Assembly: GCF_001020565.1 (NCBI RefSeq)
Contig: NZ_LDAS01000001.1
Location: 2,256,520-2,320,519 of the forward strand
Length of the DNA stretch: 64,000 nt
DNA from: Maribacter thermophilus
Lineage (GTDB): Bacteria; Bacteroidota; Bacteroidia; Flavobacteriales; Flavobacteriaceae
Reading direction: 5' to 3'
The notes beneath the pieces are model-generated. The model was not told where the DNA came from, did no database searches, and saw nothing but the letters and a program-made list of their open reading frames with translations. Shown in pieces: positions 8,999 to 18,278 of the stretch (positions are counted from its first letter, which is position 1; each line of letters starts with the position of its first letter). Made by a program: the position numbers and the translations under genes.

Positions 8999-9748
8999 TC
9001 AATAAATTTTAATACCAGAATCCCTAAACTCACGTAATTTTTCATTTGTCGGATCCAGCTCTGTAATCATCACGGCAATATCGTTCAATTCACAAGTCTT
9101 ATAACGGTTTCTAGAATTTAATTTTTCTGATATGGTCAGTAGTACCGGTGTTTTGGAAGCATTTACCACGGCCCTTTTTACCTGAACGCTTTCGTAGTCG
9201 AACTCCGTAAGTCCAAAATTTACATCAACATACCCGGTACCGATAAAACTGTAGTCTACCTTAATATTCATTAAATCGTGAATTGCACTACCACCGGAAG
9301 CTATCTGTGACTCCTTAGCCATTGTGCCCCCTATCATTATCACTTCTAACTTTGGTTTTTTACAAAGCTCAACCGCTACGGGCAAACTTAACGTAAAACA
9401 GGTGAGACTTATATTCGAGGGTATCATTCTTGCCAATTCCAAACAGGTAGTTCCCCCATGTATAATAATAACATTTCCATTTTCAAGAAGCCCCAAGGCC
9501 TTCTTCGCGATCTGCCCCTTTTCATTAAGAGCATACACCTTATCATGTTCGCCCGTATTGTTGACGTAACCAAGGGCTATAGCCCCTCCATGGACTTTTT
9601 GTAGTTTTTTCTCGGCATCTAACTGAGTCACATCACGCCTAACCGTATCTACCGAAACATTTAAGACCTCTGAAATATCTGTGAGTAATATCCGATTGTG
9701 AATCGCCACTTCATTTAAAATAACCCGATGTCTCTCCGCTTTTAACAC
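8999..9748 (-). CDS. DeoR-family transcriptional regulator
   Basis: A 249-residue DeoR/GlpR-type repressor. The N-terminal helix-turn-helix (residues 1-57) has the family pattern ISEVLNVSVDTVRRDVTQLD, followed by KVHGGAIAL. The C-terminal sensor domain resembles sugar-phosphate isomerases (IIHGGTTCLELARMI, VIMIGGTM). Such proteins usually respond to phosphorylated sugars. The start is GTG at 9748. The gene is divergent from susC with 208 bp between, and a TTGCA-N6-TGCAA inverted repeat in that gap is a candidate operator. No kinase or phosphotransferase lies nearby, so the effector source is unclear. Confidence 0.88.
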   Translation of the reverse strand: MLKAERHRVILNEVAIHNRILLTDISEVLNVSVDTVRRDVTQLDAEKKLQKVHGGAIALGYVNNTGEHDKVYALNEKGQIAKKALGLLENGNVIIIHGGTTCLELARMIPSNISLTCFTLSLPVAVELCKKPKLEVIMIGGTMAKESQIASGGSAIHDLMNIKVDYSFIGTGYVDVNFGLTEFDYESVQVKRAVVNASKTPVLLTISEKLNSRNRYKTCELNDIAVMITELDPTNEKLREFRDSGIKIY

Positions 9749-9833
9749 TGCCTATAATTCTATTCTCAAAATTTTAACGAATGTATGGCCAAATTAAAAA
9801 AATAACCAACATATTTTAAAAAATTTCGGTATT

Positions 9834-9862
9834 TTGCAAATTAAAATTGCACAAAACTGCAA
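9834..9862. promoter_or_regulatory. Candidate operator in the deoR-susC intergenic region
   Basis: Repeated TTGCA words: TTGCAA (9834-9839, itself palindromic), TTGCA (9847-9851) and TGCAA (9858-9862). The last two form a perfect inverted repeat with a 6-bp spacer, and the first two are 13 bp apart. Its position between divergent regulator and transporter genes fits a DeoR-family site, but there is no second copy in the window to test it against. Confidence 0.4.
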
Positions 9863-9956
9863 GATATCTTTTTTTTAGTATTTTTATTCAGAATTAACGT
9901 CTCTTTTAGAAATTGCTGAAACAGACACCCCATTAATTTAACTAACTCTATACTCT

Positions 9957-12935
9957 ATGAAAAAATGTAGATTAAAACTAGAGCCAACCGCTTCTAGATT
10001 AGCGTTCATGCTACTAATGCTTTACAGCGCTTTCTCCTTTGCACAAACAACGGAGTATTCCCTGAAGGGAACTATTACAGATGCGAATAACGACCAACCC
10101 ATACCCGGTGCATCGGTATTCATAAAAGGCACGTCGTTCGGTGCCGTTACAGATTTTGACGGTAATTATGTATTAACCGCCAATTTACCTGAAGGAGAGT
10201 ATCTATTAACCACAAGTTATTTAGGATATTCCACCAAGCAAATCCCCATTAACTTGGGATCCAGCAATGTTATTGTTACCGATATAACAATGAGCGAAGA
10301 CCTTTTAAGTCTTGACGAGGTAATCGTAACAGGAAACACCGTGGGTGTCAACAAACGGACCTTAGGTAACGCCATATCTTCGGTAAGTGCAGAAGACTTG
10401 GTAAATAATGGTGCTACTGCCGTAGACCAGGCAATCTCAGGAAAGACTACAGGTGCACTAGTACAGCAGAACTCTGGTGACCCCGCAGGTGGAATAAGCA
10501 TTAGACTAAGGGGGCCCAGTACCGTATTAGGTAGTTCTGACCCTTTGTATATTGTAGATGGTATTATCTTCAGTAATTCCAGTAACGAACTGATCGACCT
10601 TGGGGGTAACGCCCAAAACCGTTTGGCCGACCTTAACCCTAACGATGTAGAAAGAATTGAAATAATAAAAGGAGCGGCTGCCGCTGCCATTTATGGTTCA
10701 AGGGCCAGTAACGGTGTGGTTCAAATATTTACAAAAAAAGGTAAATCTGGCGAACCTAGATTTAGTTTTTCTACCAATATTAAAATTAACGAACTAAGAA
10801 AGGAAATCGATTACAATACCGTGCCATTGGCTTGGGAGGATCCTTTTGACCGTACTAATTTAAATACCGTACCGGCAACACGATATAATTTACAGGACAC
10901 CTTCTTTGAAACAGGTTTTGGTATAGAAAATTACCTGTCGGTAAATGGTGGTAACGATAAAACCTCCTATTTTTTATCCGCATCTCACCTAGATAATGAA
11001 GGAATTATAAAAAATTCTGATTTTCAAAGACTTGGTTTTAAAGTAAACCTTACTCAAAAAGCGACCGATTGGCTTACCATCAACGCCGGTTTAAACTATG
11101 TTCGCAGTCAAAGTAACGATGTACCCAATGGTGGTATCAATTCTGCGTATGGTGCCATTACCGGTTTTGTCTTTAGCGACAACTCCATAAACCCCTACCC
11201 TAACGAATCGGGAGTTTACCCTGTAACCTCGCTTTTGGTTCCCAGGACCAATCCGTTAGAGGCCGTAAACCGATTTGATTTCGGACAAAAAATAAATCGT
11301 ATTATTTCGAACATCGGTCTGGATGCAAAAATTACGGAGCACCTTAGTGCTAACTATACTTTGGGGGTAGATTACTTTAACCAATCGGCTACCGCCTTTA
11401 TCCCCATAAACAATACTTCTACGAATGCAAACGGATTTGCCAGAAGATCGGATATCAATAATTTTCAATACAATAGTGACCTCAACCTCACCTACAGAAC
11501 AGATTTGAACGAAGATATTTCGTCTACTACTACTTTAGGTGGATCATGGCAATATGAAGAATTTGATAGAGTAGGCATTAGCGCCGACGGATTGCCCCCT
11601 ATTGTAGAAACTGCCGAAAGCGGTAGTATTCTTGCCCAAGGCGAAAGCCGCTCCCAAATTTCATACTGGGGTTCTTTCTTACAACAATCCTTTAGTTATA
11701 AGAACAAATTATATGTAAACGGAGCTATCCGATTAGACGGAGCCTCTACTTTTGGAGAAGATCAAAGAAACCAACTCTATGCCAAGGCAAGTGCTTCTTA
11801 CGTAGTATCGGAAGAAGATTTTTGGGAAGATACTTTCGGGGATGCTTTTCCAACATTTAAGGTAAGAGCTTCTTGGGGGCAGGCCGGTAACCTTACCGCC
11901 TTATCCGCCTTTCAACGTTACACTTTGTTAAGCCCTTCTGCCATTAACGGGTCTACAAGCTTAATACCAAACACCCAACAGGGAGATTTGGACATAGCGC
12001 CCGAGAGACAGGATGAGTTTGAGTTTGGATTCGATGCCGGATTCTTAAACAATAGATTAGGTTTGGAGTTTACCTATTACAAACAAAAAGTTACCGACCT
12101 TCTACTACCTAGAGAATTAGCCCCTTCAACAGGCTTTTCATCAAGAATAGAAAACGTGGGCAACCTAGAAAACAAGGGTATAGAAATATTATTGAAAGGT
12201 AGTCCAATAAAAACCAATGATTTTACATGGGAAGCCACTGCCACATTTTCTAAAAACGACAATGTGGTAACCGATGTTGCCGGAGGCGGACAGTTTGCCC
12301 TTGATGGTAGCTTTTCAACAAATTATGTCATCGAAGGCGAGCCACTAGGTGTCTTCTATCGTCAGTTCTATGCCAGGGAAGCGGACGGCAGTATTGCCCT
12401 TGATGCCGATGGCTACCCATATGCCGGCACCAACGAGGATGGCACATCGTCAAAAGTGATCGGTGACCCAAATCCAGATTGGTTCGGTTCCCTTATCAAT
12501 GAATTTACCTATAAGAACTTTGCCCTTAGAATTCAATTTGATGCCGTACAAGGTTTTGATGTCTTTAACTGGAACCGAAGACTTATGGACAATGTCATCT
12601 TTGGGGGCGGGTACAATGTAGGCCAAGAACTTTTAGGCAACCAACCCAAAGGGTATGGAAGCGCCCAAGCAAATATTTTTGAAGAATTTGTAGAAGATGG
12701 CTCCTTTGTTAAATTAAGGGAATTGGCATTATCCTATAATCTAAAAACACCTTTTAACGGTGTTGACAACATAAAGTTCAGCTTAATCGGTAGAAACCTT
12801 ATTTCTTGGGACGATTATAGTGGCTGGGACCCAGAAATCAACACAGCAGGCCAGAGCAATGGTGTAAGAGGGTTCGATTTTGCAGGCGTTCCAATTCCAC
12901 GCACCTATCAACTTGGTATTAATGTCAACTTCTAA
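9957..12935 (+). CDS. SusC/RagA-family TonB-dependent outer-membrane transporter
   Basis: A 992-residue SusC-type transporter that should import an oligosaccharide or other polymer fragment across the outer membrane with energy from TonB. Order of parts: signal peptide (about 1-29, ending FSFAQ), carboxypeptidase-like regulatory domain (GTITDANNDQPIPGASV), linker with SLDEVIVTG, plug domain (LYIVDGIIF, NPNDVERIEIIKG, AAIYGSRASNGVV), then a 22-strand-type barrel ending in an aromatic-rich strand (YQLGINVNF). The susD gene begins 9 bp downstream. Regulation is probably through the divergent DeoR protein. The absence of glycoside hydrolases nearby leaves the substrate open. Confidence 0.95.
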   Translation: MKKCRLKLEPTASRLAFMLLMLYSAFSFAQTTEYSLKGTITDANNDQPIPGASVFIKGTSFGAVTDFDGNYVLTANLPEGEYLLTTSYLGYSTKQIPINLGSSNVIVTDITMSEDLLSLDEVIVTGNTVGVNKRTLGNAISSVSAEDLVNNGATAVDQAISGKTTGALVQQNSGDPAGGISIRLRGPSTVLGSSDPLYIVDGIIFSNSSNELIDLGGNAQNRLADLNPNDVERIEIIKGAAAAAIYGSRASNGVVQIFTKKGKSGEPRFSFSTNIKINELRKEIDYNTVPLAWEDPFDRTNLNTVPATRYNLQDTFFETGFGIENYLSVNGGNDKTSYFLSASHLDNEGIIKNSDFQRLGFKVNLTQKATDWLTINAGLNYVRSQSNDVPNGGINSAYGAITGFVFSDNSINPYPNESGVYPVTSLLVPRTNPLEAVNRFDFGQKINRIISNIGLDAKITEHLSANYTLGVDYFNQSATAFIPINNTSTNANGFARRSDINNFQYNSDLNLTYRTDLNEDISSTTTLGGSWQYEEFDRVGISADGLPPIVETAESGSILAQGESRSQISYWGSFLQQSFSYKNKLYVNGAIRLDGASTFGEDQRNQLYAKASASYVVSEEDFWEDTFGDAFPTFKVRASWGQAGNLTALSAFQRYTLLSPSAINGSTSLIPNTQQGDLDIAPERQDEFEFGFDAGFLNNRLGLEFTYYKQKVTDLLLPRELAPSTGFSSRIENVGNLENKGIEILLKGSPIKTNDFTWEATATFSKNDNVVTDVAGGGQFALDGSFSTNYVIEGEPLGVFYRQFYAREADGSIALDADGYPYAGTNEDGTSSKVIGDPNPDWFGSLINEFTYKNFALRIQFDAVQGFDVFNWNRRLMDNVIFGGGYNVGQELLGNQPKGYGSAQANIFEEFVEDGSFVKLRELALSYNLKTPFNGVDNIKFSLIGRNLISWDDYSGWDPEINTAGQSNGVRGFDFAGVPIPRTYQLGINVNF

Positions 12936-12944
12936 AAAAAGAAC

Positions 12945-14282
12945 ATGATGAAAACATATAAATTAAATAAAACGATTTTCGCCCTTATGTCAATCATATT
13001 GTTGGCATCTTGCGAAACTGATTTTGACAATCCGAATGCCGCAACGGCCGAGGAAACATTCTCTACAAGGGAAGGAATTTTAGCCTCTGCCGTAGGCCTA
13101 CAACAACTCTACTCTACCACTGGTGTTAGATGGATCGTTGAAACACCCGCTATTACAACAAGAGAAGGAGGTATTACCACAACCTATCAAAATATGATAG
13201 AATTAGAGGATGGAGGCACCGCCCTACCAAACTTCAACTCAAATGTACAAGGTCTTTGGTCCACAATGCTGCGGGTAGTTAAAATTGCAGAGGATATTGA
13301 GAGCAATGCATTGAACATAGATTTGGAAGCAGGCACCCAAGCAGGCCTAATAGCCCACGCCAAACTTTTTAAGGCCATGGCCATTGGAAGTTTAGCCCAG
13401 AATTTTGAACAAGTGGTAGTTGAGACCAATAATGACAATAGCGCAGAATTCGTTTCTCGTATTCAGGCATACGAAACTGCCATCTCTTTATTGAACGAAG
13501 CTAAAAGCACCATAGCAACCACTCCCGTATCATCGGAATTTACGAATGCCGTTACCTTGGGCAATATAGATTTAACCAATACGGTCAATGCCTACTTGGC
13601 GAGGTACAACCTATTTGCAGGCAACTATGAAGCGGCCATTACGGCGGCAAATGACGTTGATCCAAGCTCTACCTCTACTTTTGCGTATGATTCGCAAAAC
13701 CTAAACCCAATATGGAATAGGGTCTTTTTAAATAACGCACCTAACTTTAAACCTAGGGACAATTTTGGACTTCCTTCAGAGTTTGTATTTGACCCTGCAG
13801 ACGGCAGATTCGATTTTTACCTGGTTCCTCTAGACGAGACCAATCAAAATGGATTGCCAATCGAGGATCTTTCCGGATTCTTTAATGTGAACACCGGATC
13901 TATCCCTCTTTATATACCCGATGAAATGAATTTAATTTTGGCCGAAGCCAATCTTAGAAAAAGCAGTCCGGATATAACAGCGGCCATAAACGCTTTAAAC
14001 GATGTCTTGACAGATACGGACGATGTATTCGGCATCAACGCCAATGCAGCTGCCTATAGTGGAGCCAGTACCGTAGAAGCATTGCTTCTGGAAACGTACA
14101 AGAACAGAAGGGCAGAACTTTTTCTTTCTGGCTTAAGTTTAGAAGACAGTAGAAGATTTGGAAGACCAGAGCCAAGCGGCGCCTCTATGAATTACGACGA
14201 GGAGAGAAACAGGAATTTTTACCCCTATCCGGATACGGAGAGAAATAGTAACCCTAACACTCCCGATGACCCTAGCATATAA
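12945..14282 (+). CDS. SusD/RagB-family surface lipoprotein
   Basis: The nutrient-binding partner that caps the SusC barrel. The 445-residue precursor has a lipoprotein signal with lipobox LLASC (Cys23), followed by TDFDNPNA as in SusD/RagB proteins. The C-terminal half carries the typical YKNRRAELFLSG helix. It is somewhat shorter than many SusD proteins, as in the compact RagB-like group. It follows susC with a 9-bp gap and is closed by a terminator, so the transcription unit is susCD. A second Met directly follows the first, and either could be the start. Confidence 0.9.
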   Translation: MMKTYKLNKTIFALMSIILLASCETDFDNPNAATAEETFSTREGILASAVGLQQLYSTTGVRWIVETPAITTREGGITTTYQNMIELEDGGTALPNFNSNVQGLWSTMLRVVKIAEDIESNALNIDLEAGTQAGLIAHAKLFKAMAIGSLAQNFEQVVVETNNDNSAEFVSRIQAYETAISLLNEAKSTIATTPVSSEFTNAVTLGNIDLTNTVNAYLARYNLFAGNYEAAITAANDVDPSSTSTFAYDSQNLNPIWNRVFLNNAPNFKPRDNFGLPSEFVFDPADGRFDFYLVPLDETNQNGLPIEDLSGFFNVNTGSIPLYIPDEMNLILAEANLRKSSPDITAAINALNDVLTDTDDVFGINANAAAYSGASTVEALLLETYKNRRAELFLSGLSLEDSRRFGRPEPSGASMNYDEERNRNFYPYPDTERNSNPNTPDDPSI

Positions 14283-14311
14283 AAAAGCGTAAGTGATTTT
14301 AAACTAAAAAC

Positions 14312-14345
14312 AAGGCTTGTTATATTTATTGACAGGCCTTTTTTT
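14312..14345 (+). terminator. Terminator after susCD
   Basis: Stem AAGGCTTGT (14312-14320) and ACAGGCCTT (14332-14340), including one T-G pair, followed by five T residues. It separates susCD from the methyltransferase gene. Confidence 0.75.
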
Positions 14346-14375
14346 AATTGTATATCAAAAGTAATCAATAGCCCT

Positions 14376-15035
14376 ATGGACAGACCCATTTTAGATTCAT
14401 GGAACAAAAACGCAGAAGAATGGATCAAAATTATCGATAATGACAAAATACCTTCAAGAGTCTTTACGAACAAAGCCATCATCAAAACAATAGAAAAAGA
14501 TAGTGGCCAAAAAATTTTGGATATAGGTTGTGGAGAAGGTTGGCTAACACGAAGTATTTCGAATATGGGCAAACATGCCGTTGGTTTGGACGCCACGGAA
14601 GCATTATTGAAAAATGCCCGAAAAAAAGGTAGTGAAGAATATTACAATATAACCTATGATGAAATCGTAAATGGAAAGGCCCACCCACCTGCACCGTTTG
14701 ATACGGCCATTTTCAACTTTAGCCTATACCAAGAAAAAGGGCTGGATATACTATTAAAGAAAGTAAAAGAGCTCTTAACGCCAGATGGGAGTATTATAAT
14801 ACAGACCCTTCACCCCTATTTTATAATAGCAAATGGGTTACAATACCAGAGCCAATTAATATCCGATTCATGGAAAGGCCTCCCCGGAAATTTTACGGAT
14901 GGCCATGGTTGGTATGCCCGCACGTTCGAGGATTGGACCAAAGTTATCCAAGCCGCAGGCTTGTACACATCATACATGAAAGAGGTGACCAATGACCAAG
15001 ACCATCCAATATCATTGATTCTAAAAATAATGTAA
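14376..15035 (+). CDS. Class I SAM-dependent methyltransferase
   Basis: A 219-residue Rossmann-fold methyltransferase. Motif I is ILDIGCGEGWLTRSI, an acidic residue follows in AVGLDATEALL, and the post-core region reads TPDGSIIIQTLHPYF. The fold resembles UbiE/UbiG-like small-molecule methyltransferases; the substrate is not visible. It stands between the susCD terminator and the hydroxyacid dehydrogenase gene and may be co-transcribed with the latter, about 100 bp downstream. Whether it belongs functionally to the catabolic locus is uncertain. Confidence 0.8.
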   Translation: MDRPILDSWNKNAEEWIKIIDNDKIPSRVFTNKAIIKTIEKDSGQKILDIGCGEGWLTRSISNMGKHAVGLDATEALLKNARKKGSEEYYNITYDEIVNGKAHPPAPFDTAIFNFSLYQEKGLDILLKKVKELLTPDGSIIIQTLHPYFIIANGLQYQSQLISDSWKGLPGNFTDGHGWYARTFEDWTKVIQAAGLYTSYMKEVTNDQDHPISLILKIM

Positions 15036-15133
15036 TTGCTTGTCGAATATTACAAGCTAACACATTCGATAGAAAAAGCCGGGAGATATTGCTAAAAAAA
15101 TATGTACCTTTTGATATTAAATATTCTCCTCCA

Positions 15134-16282
15134 ATGCAAGGCTTTGATACCAATTACCCCTCAGTAGACGATCTAAGAAAAAAAGCAAAAACAAGAATAC
15201 CGCGATTTGCCTTCGAGTATTTAGACGGTGGTTGCAACGAGGATGTAAGCCTTACAAGAAATACGGAAGAAATTAGAGAGGTGCAACTAGAGCCAAGGTA
15301 TCTTCAGAATTACGGTTCCAGTTCTAGTAAGACAAAAATTTTGGGCATGGAATTCGATGCCCCGTTCGGCATAGCACCAGTTGGACTACAAGGGTTAATG
15401 TGGCCCAATTCCCCTGCTATACTCGCAAAAGCCGCTTATAACCACAATATCCCGTTTATTCTGAGTACGGTCACCACGATGAATATTGAAAAGGCCTGTG
15501 AACTTACAGAAGGAAATGCTTGGTTTCAATTATACAATCCCGTAGAAGATAGCATTCGTGACAACATCATAGAAAGAGCCGATGCAGCCGGATGCCCGGT
15601 ACTGGTACTACTTTGCGATGTTCCCACATTCGGGTTTAGACCAAGGGATTTTAAAAACGGATTGGCGCTGCCGCCAAAAATGACAATTTCAAATATTCTA
15701 CAAATTCTCGGCAAGCCAACATGGGCGTACAATACTCTAAAATTTGGACAACCAACTTTTGAAAACCTAAAGCCCTACACCCCAGAAGGATTGAACCTAA
15801 AGCAACTGGGTGCTTTTATGGACAGAACTTTCTCCGGTAGGCTGAACGAAGAAAAAATAAAACCGATAAGGGACAAATGGAAAGGCAAATTGGTACTGAA
15901 GGGGGTTGCTTCTGAAAAAGACACGCAAGATGCCATAAAAATGGGGTTCGACGGTATTATTCTATCCAACCACGGAGGCAGGCAGTTAGACGCCGCACAA
16001 TCCACTATTGCCACACTTCAAAATATTGCCCATAAATACGGTGACCAAATTGAAATTATGATGGACAGTGGCCTGCGTTCGGGTCCTGACATAGCCAGAA
16101 CCTTGGCCTGTGGAGCAAGATTTACCTTTATGGGCAGATCCTTTATGTACGGCGTAGGCGCATTGGGAAACAAAGGAGGCGACCACACTATTACTATGCT
16201 AAAGACCCAATTTAAACAGGTAATGGACCAACTTTGTTGCGAACGTGTCGAGGATTTACCAAAACACCTGATCAAACAATAA
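15134..16282 (+). CDS. FMN-dependent alpha-hydroxy-acid dehydrogenase (L-lactate dehydrogenase-like)
   Basis: Member of the LldD/glycolate oxidase family, which oxidises L-2-hydroxyacids to 2-oxoacids with FMN. Visible family elements are RFAFEYLDGGCNED at the N-terminus, FGIAPVGLQGL, STVTT, WFQLY, the flavin-contacting Lys in KLVLKGV, the catalytic His-Gly-Gly-Arg in SNHGGRQLD, and the phosphate-binding DSGLRSGPDI and GRSFMYG. The length of about 382 residues is normal. I chose ATG 15134: the longer reading from TTG 15089 would run across a promoter-like TACCTTTTG and add non-conserved residues. It lies between the SusCD genes and the esterase and may oxidise a product released from the imported substrate. 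Confidence 0.88.
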   Translation: MQGFDTNYPSVDDLRKKAKTRIPRFAFEYLDGGCNEDVSLTRNTEEIREVQLEPRYLQNYGSSSSKTKILGMEFDAPFGIAPVGLQGLMWPNSPAILAKAAYNHNIPFILSTVTTMNIEKACELTEGNAWFQLYNPVEDSIRDNIIERADAAGCPVLVLLCDVPTFGFRPRDFKNGLALPPKMTISNILQILGKPTWAYNTLKFGQPTFENLKPYTPEGLNLKQLGAFMDRTFSGRLNEEKIKPIRDKWKGKLVLKGVASEKDTQDAIKMGFDGIILSNHGGRQLDAAQSTIATLQNIAHKYGDQIEIMMDSGLRSGPDIARTLACGARFTFMGRSFMYGVGALGNKGGDHTITMLKTQFKQVMDQLCCERVEDLPKHLIKQ

Positions 16283-16415
16283 TCAACGGTACATAGCTAC
16301 ATGTATCAACTTTATCCAATTATCAGTAGACACCTATTTACCCTCTCATTAATCAGAAGAGCAGTAAAAAACAAACAATTCACCTATCCCGTCTTTACGA
16401 TTTTCTCACACATCA

Positions 16416-16432
16416 ACAATAATCGACAATAA
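16416..16432 (+). other. Two tandem half-sites of the Nudix-regulator operator
   Basis: ACAATAA occurs at 16416-16422 and again at 16426-16432, ten bases apart, or one helical turn. The same word forms one arm of the full operator 60 bp downstream. They could be accessory binding sites, or chance in AT-rich DNA. Confidence 0.3.
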
Positions 16433-16490
16433 ATTCATCAGTACTCACCCACTAAATTTATCATATTATCAATTTTAAAAAATTTATCGT

Positions 16491-16517
16491 ATTATTGTCA
16501 CAAAATGAGACAATAAA
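16491..16517. promoter_or_regulatory. Candidate operator of the Nudix-type regulator, copy 2
   Basis: Inverted repeat TTATTGT (16492-16498) and ACAATAA (16510-16516) around an 11-bp spacer. The 25 bp match the site at 8781-8805 except for two spacer positions. It ends 8 bp before the esterase ATG, where bound repressor would block transcription or initiation. A -7-like TATTATTG (16490-16497) overlaps the left arm. Confidence 0.72.
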
Positions 16518-16524
16518 AAATAAA

Positions 16525-18153
16525 ATGAAAACATTTAAAATTCTACTCGTCCTATTGATTTTGTTCTACAGCCATGGCAATGCCCAAGAAACAAACTCTT
16601 TTCCCGTACAGGTAACCATCGAAAATGGCACCATAGAAGGTAATTATGATACGCATACAGGTATTCAACGATATTTTGGAATTCCATTTGCAAAACCTCC
16701 CGTAGGAGAACTGCGTTGGAAAGCACCTCAACCGCTTACTAATTGGGATGGTGTCAAAGAAACAAAGGTATTTGGCCCAAGACCCATACAAACCATGGTC
16801 TTTGGGGACATGAAGTCTAGATCCAACGGAGTTAGCGAAGATTGTCTTTATTTAAATGTTTGGACCCCGGCCAAAAGAAACACCAAAAACCTACCTGTTC
16901 TGGTCTATTTTTATGGTGGTGGAAATGTTGCCGGTGATGCATCGGAACCTCGCTATGATGGTGAAAGCATGGCCAAAGAAGGTATTGTTGTGGTAACAGC
17001 CAATTATCGACTTAATATTTTTGGTTTTTTGGCACATCCTGAATTAAGTGCCGAAGCGCCGTATAAAGCTTCTGGAAACTACGGGCTACTAGACCAAAAT
17101 GCAGCTCTTAAATGGGTACACAAAAATATAGCCGCCTTTGGTGGCGACCCAAACAAAGTTACCATTGCGGGCGAGTCTGCCGGATCCATAGGGGTAAGCC
17201 AGCATATGGCCTCTCCCTTATCTAAACATCTAATTGCGGGAGCAATAGGTGAAAGTGGAGCAGCCATTAACCCCACAATGACTGCTGTCCCCTTAAAAGA
17301 AGCAGAAAACATAGGATTTGAATTTGCTAAAAAAGCAGGATACTCATCCCTGGGAGCATTACGAAAATTAAGTACCAGAGAGGTATACGAAATATATAAC
17401 GAGTCAAAAAGGTTCGGTTTTCCCGCCGTTTTAGATGGTTATTTTTTACCGAAAAATCTTCCAGAAATTTTCGAGAACAAAGAACAGGCAATGGTTCCCC
17501 TGTTACTAGGTTGGAACTCGGCCGAAATTCCGGGCATGGCCTTTACACAAGGCCCCTATACCAAAGAAAACTACGTTGAAAAGGTAAAAGAAGCATTTCC
17601 TCAATACCACGATAAAATTTTAAAGCTGTACCCTTATGGGTCTACAAAAGAAATTGAAAGATCCGCTACCGATCTAGCTTCCGATCGCTTTATATCGTAT
17701 AGTACCTGGAAATGGTTTGATCTACATAGAAAAAATAGCGACCAACCTGTTTATCGCTATCTATATAGTAAACTAAGGCCTCCCCTAGTAGATAACTCCT
17801 TAGCTTCGGGTCTTGCCGGAGGCACCATAGAAAAGGGTTCCGAAGCACCAAAAATGCCAGAACCCATCGGGGCACCTCATGCCTGTGAAATTGAATATTG
17901 TATGGGTAACCTTCATTTGGTAAAAGATTATGCATGGACTACCGACGATTATAAAGTATCAAAAGAAATGATGACCTATTTTGCCAATTTTATTAAAACA
18001 GGAAATCCTAATGGGGAAGGTTTACCAAACTGGGAACCCGTAAGCCCCAAGGATAAAACTCCTTCCGTAATGGTCATAGACACCCAAAGCAAGCTGATAG
18101 AGGCACAGAACGATGCTCGATACGAGCTATTGGACAAAATATACAACAAATAA
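16525..18153 (+). CDS. Secreted carboxylesterase (type B / para-nitrobenzyl esterase family)
   Basis: A 542-residue alpha/beta-hydrolase with signal peptide (residues 1-21, ending HGNAQ). The nucleophile is Ser218 in GESAGSIGV. The oxyanion segment YFYGGGNVAGDA and the early family signature SEDCLYLNVWTP are present, and the catalytic His is likely in GAPHACEIEY. The family hydrolyses carboxylic esters. Export and the neighbouring SusCD suggest removal of ester groups from an extracellular or periplasmic substrate. ATG 16525 is chosen because a longer reading from TTG 16495 would start inside the inverted-repeat operator and spoil the signal peptide. A strong terminator follows. Confidence 0.9.
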   Translation: MKTFKILLVLLILFYSHGNAQETNSFPVQVTIENGTIEGNYDTHTGIQRYFGIPFAKPPVGELRWKAPQPLTNWDGVKETKVFGPRPIQTMVFGDMKSRSNGVSEDCLYLNVWTPAKRNTKNLPVLVYFYGGGNVAGDASEPRYDGESMAKEGIVVVTANYRLNIFGFLAHPELSAEAPYKASGNYGLLDQNAALKWVHKNIAAFGGDPNKVTIAGESAGSIGVSQHMASPLSKHLIAGAIGESGAAINPTMTAVPLKEAENIGFEFAKKAGYSSLGALRKLSTREVYEIYNESKRFGFPAVLDGYFLPKNLPEIFENKEQAMVPLLLGWNSAEIPGMAFTQGPYTKENYVEKVKEAFPQYHDKILKLYPYGSTKEIERSATDLASDRFISYSTWKWFDLHRKNSDQPVYRYLYSKLRPPLVDNSLASGLAGGTIEKGSEAPKMPEPIGAPHACEIEYCMGNLHLVKDYAWTTDDYKVSKEMMTYFANFIKTGNPNGEGLPNWEPVSPKDKTPSVMVIDTQSKLIEAQNDARYELLDKIYNK

Positions 18154-18240
18154 AACCATATCACTACTACAAATATATAGTTATAGTTCTTGTGTTTTCA
18201 AATGGAACAGCAATAGATTACAGTGCAATGAAAAACAAAA

Positions 18241-18278
18241 AAGTAAGAAAGGTATTTTACCTTTCTTACTTTTTTTTC
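18241..18278 (+). terminator. Strong terminator after the carboxylesterase gene
   Basis: A near-perfect 13- to 14-bp stem AAGTAAGAAAGGT (18241-18253) and ACCTTTCTTACTT (18259-18271) with a small T-rich loop, then seven further T residues. The arms are symmetric, so it may act in both directions. Confidence 0.9.
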
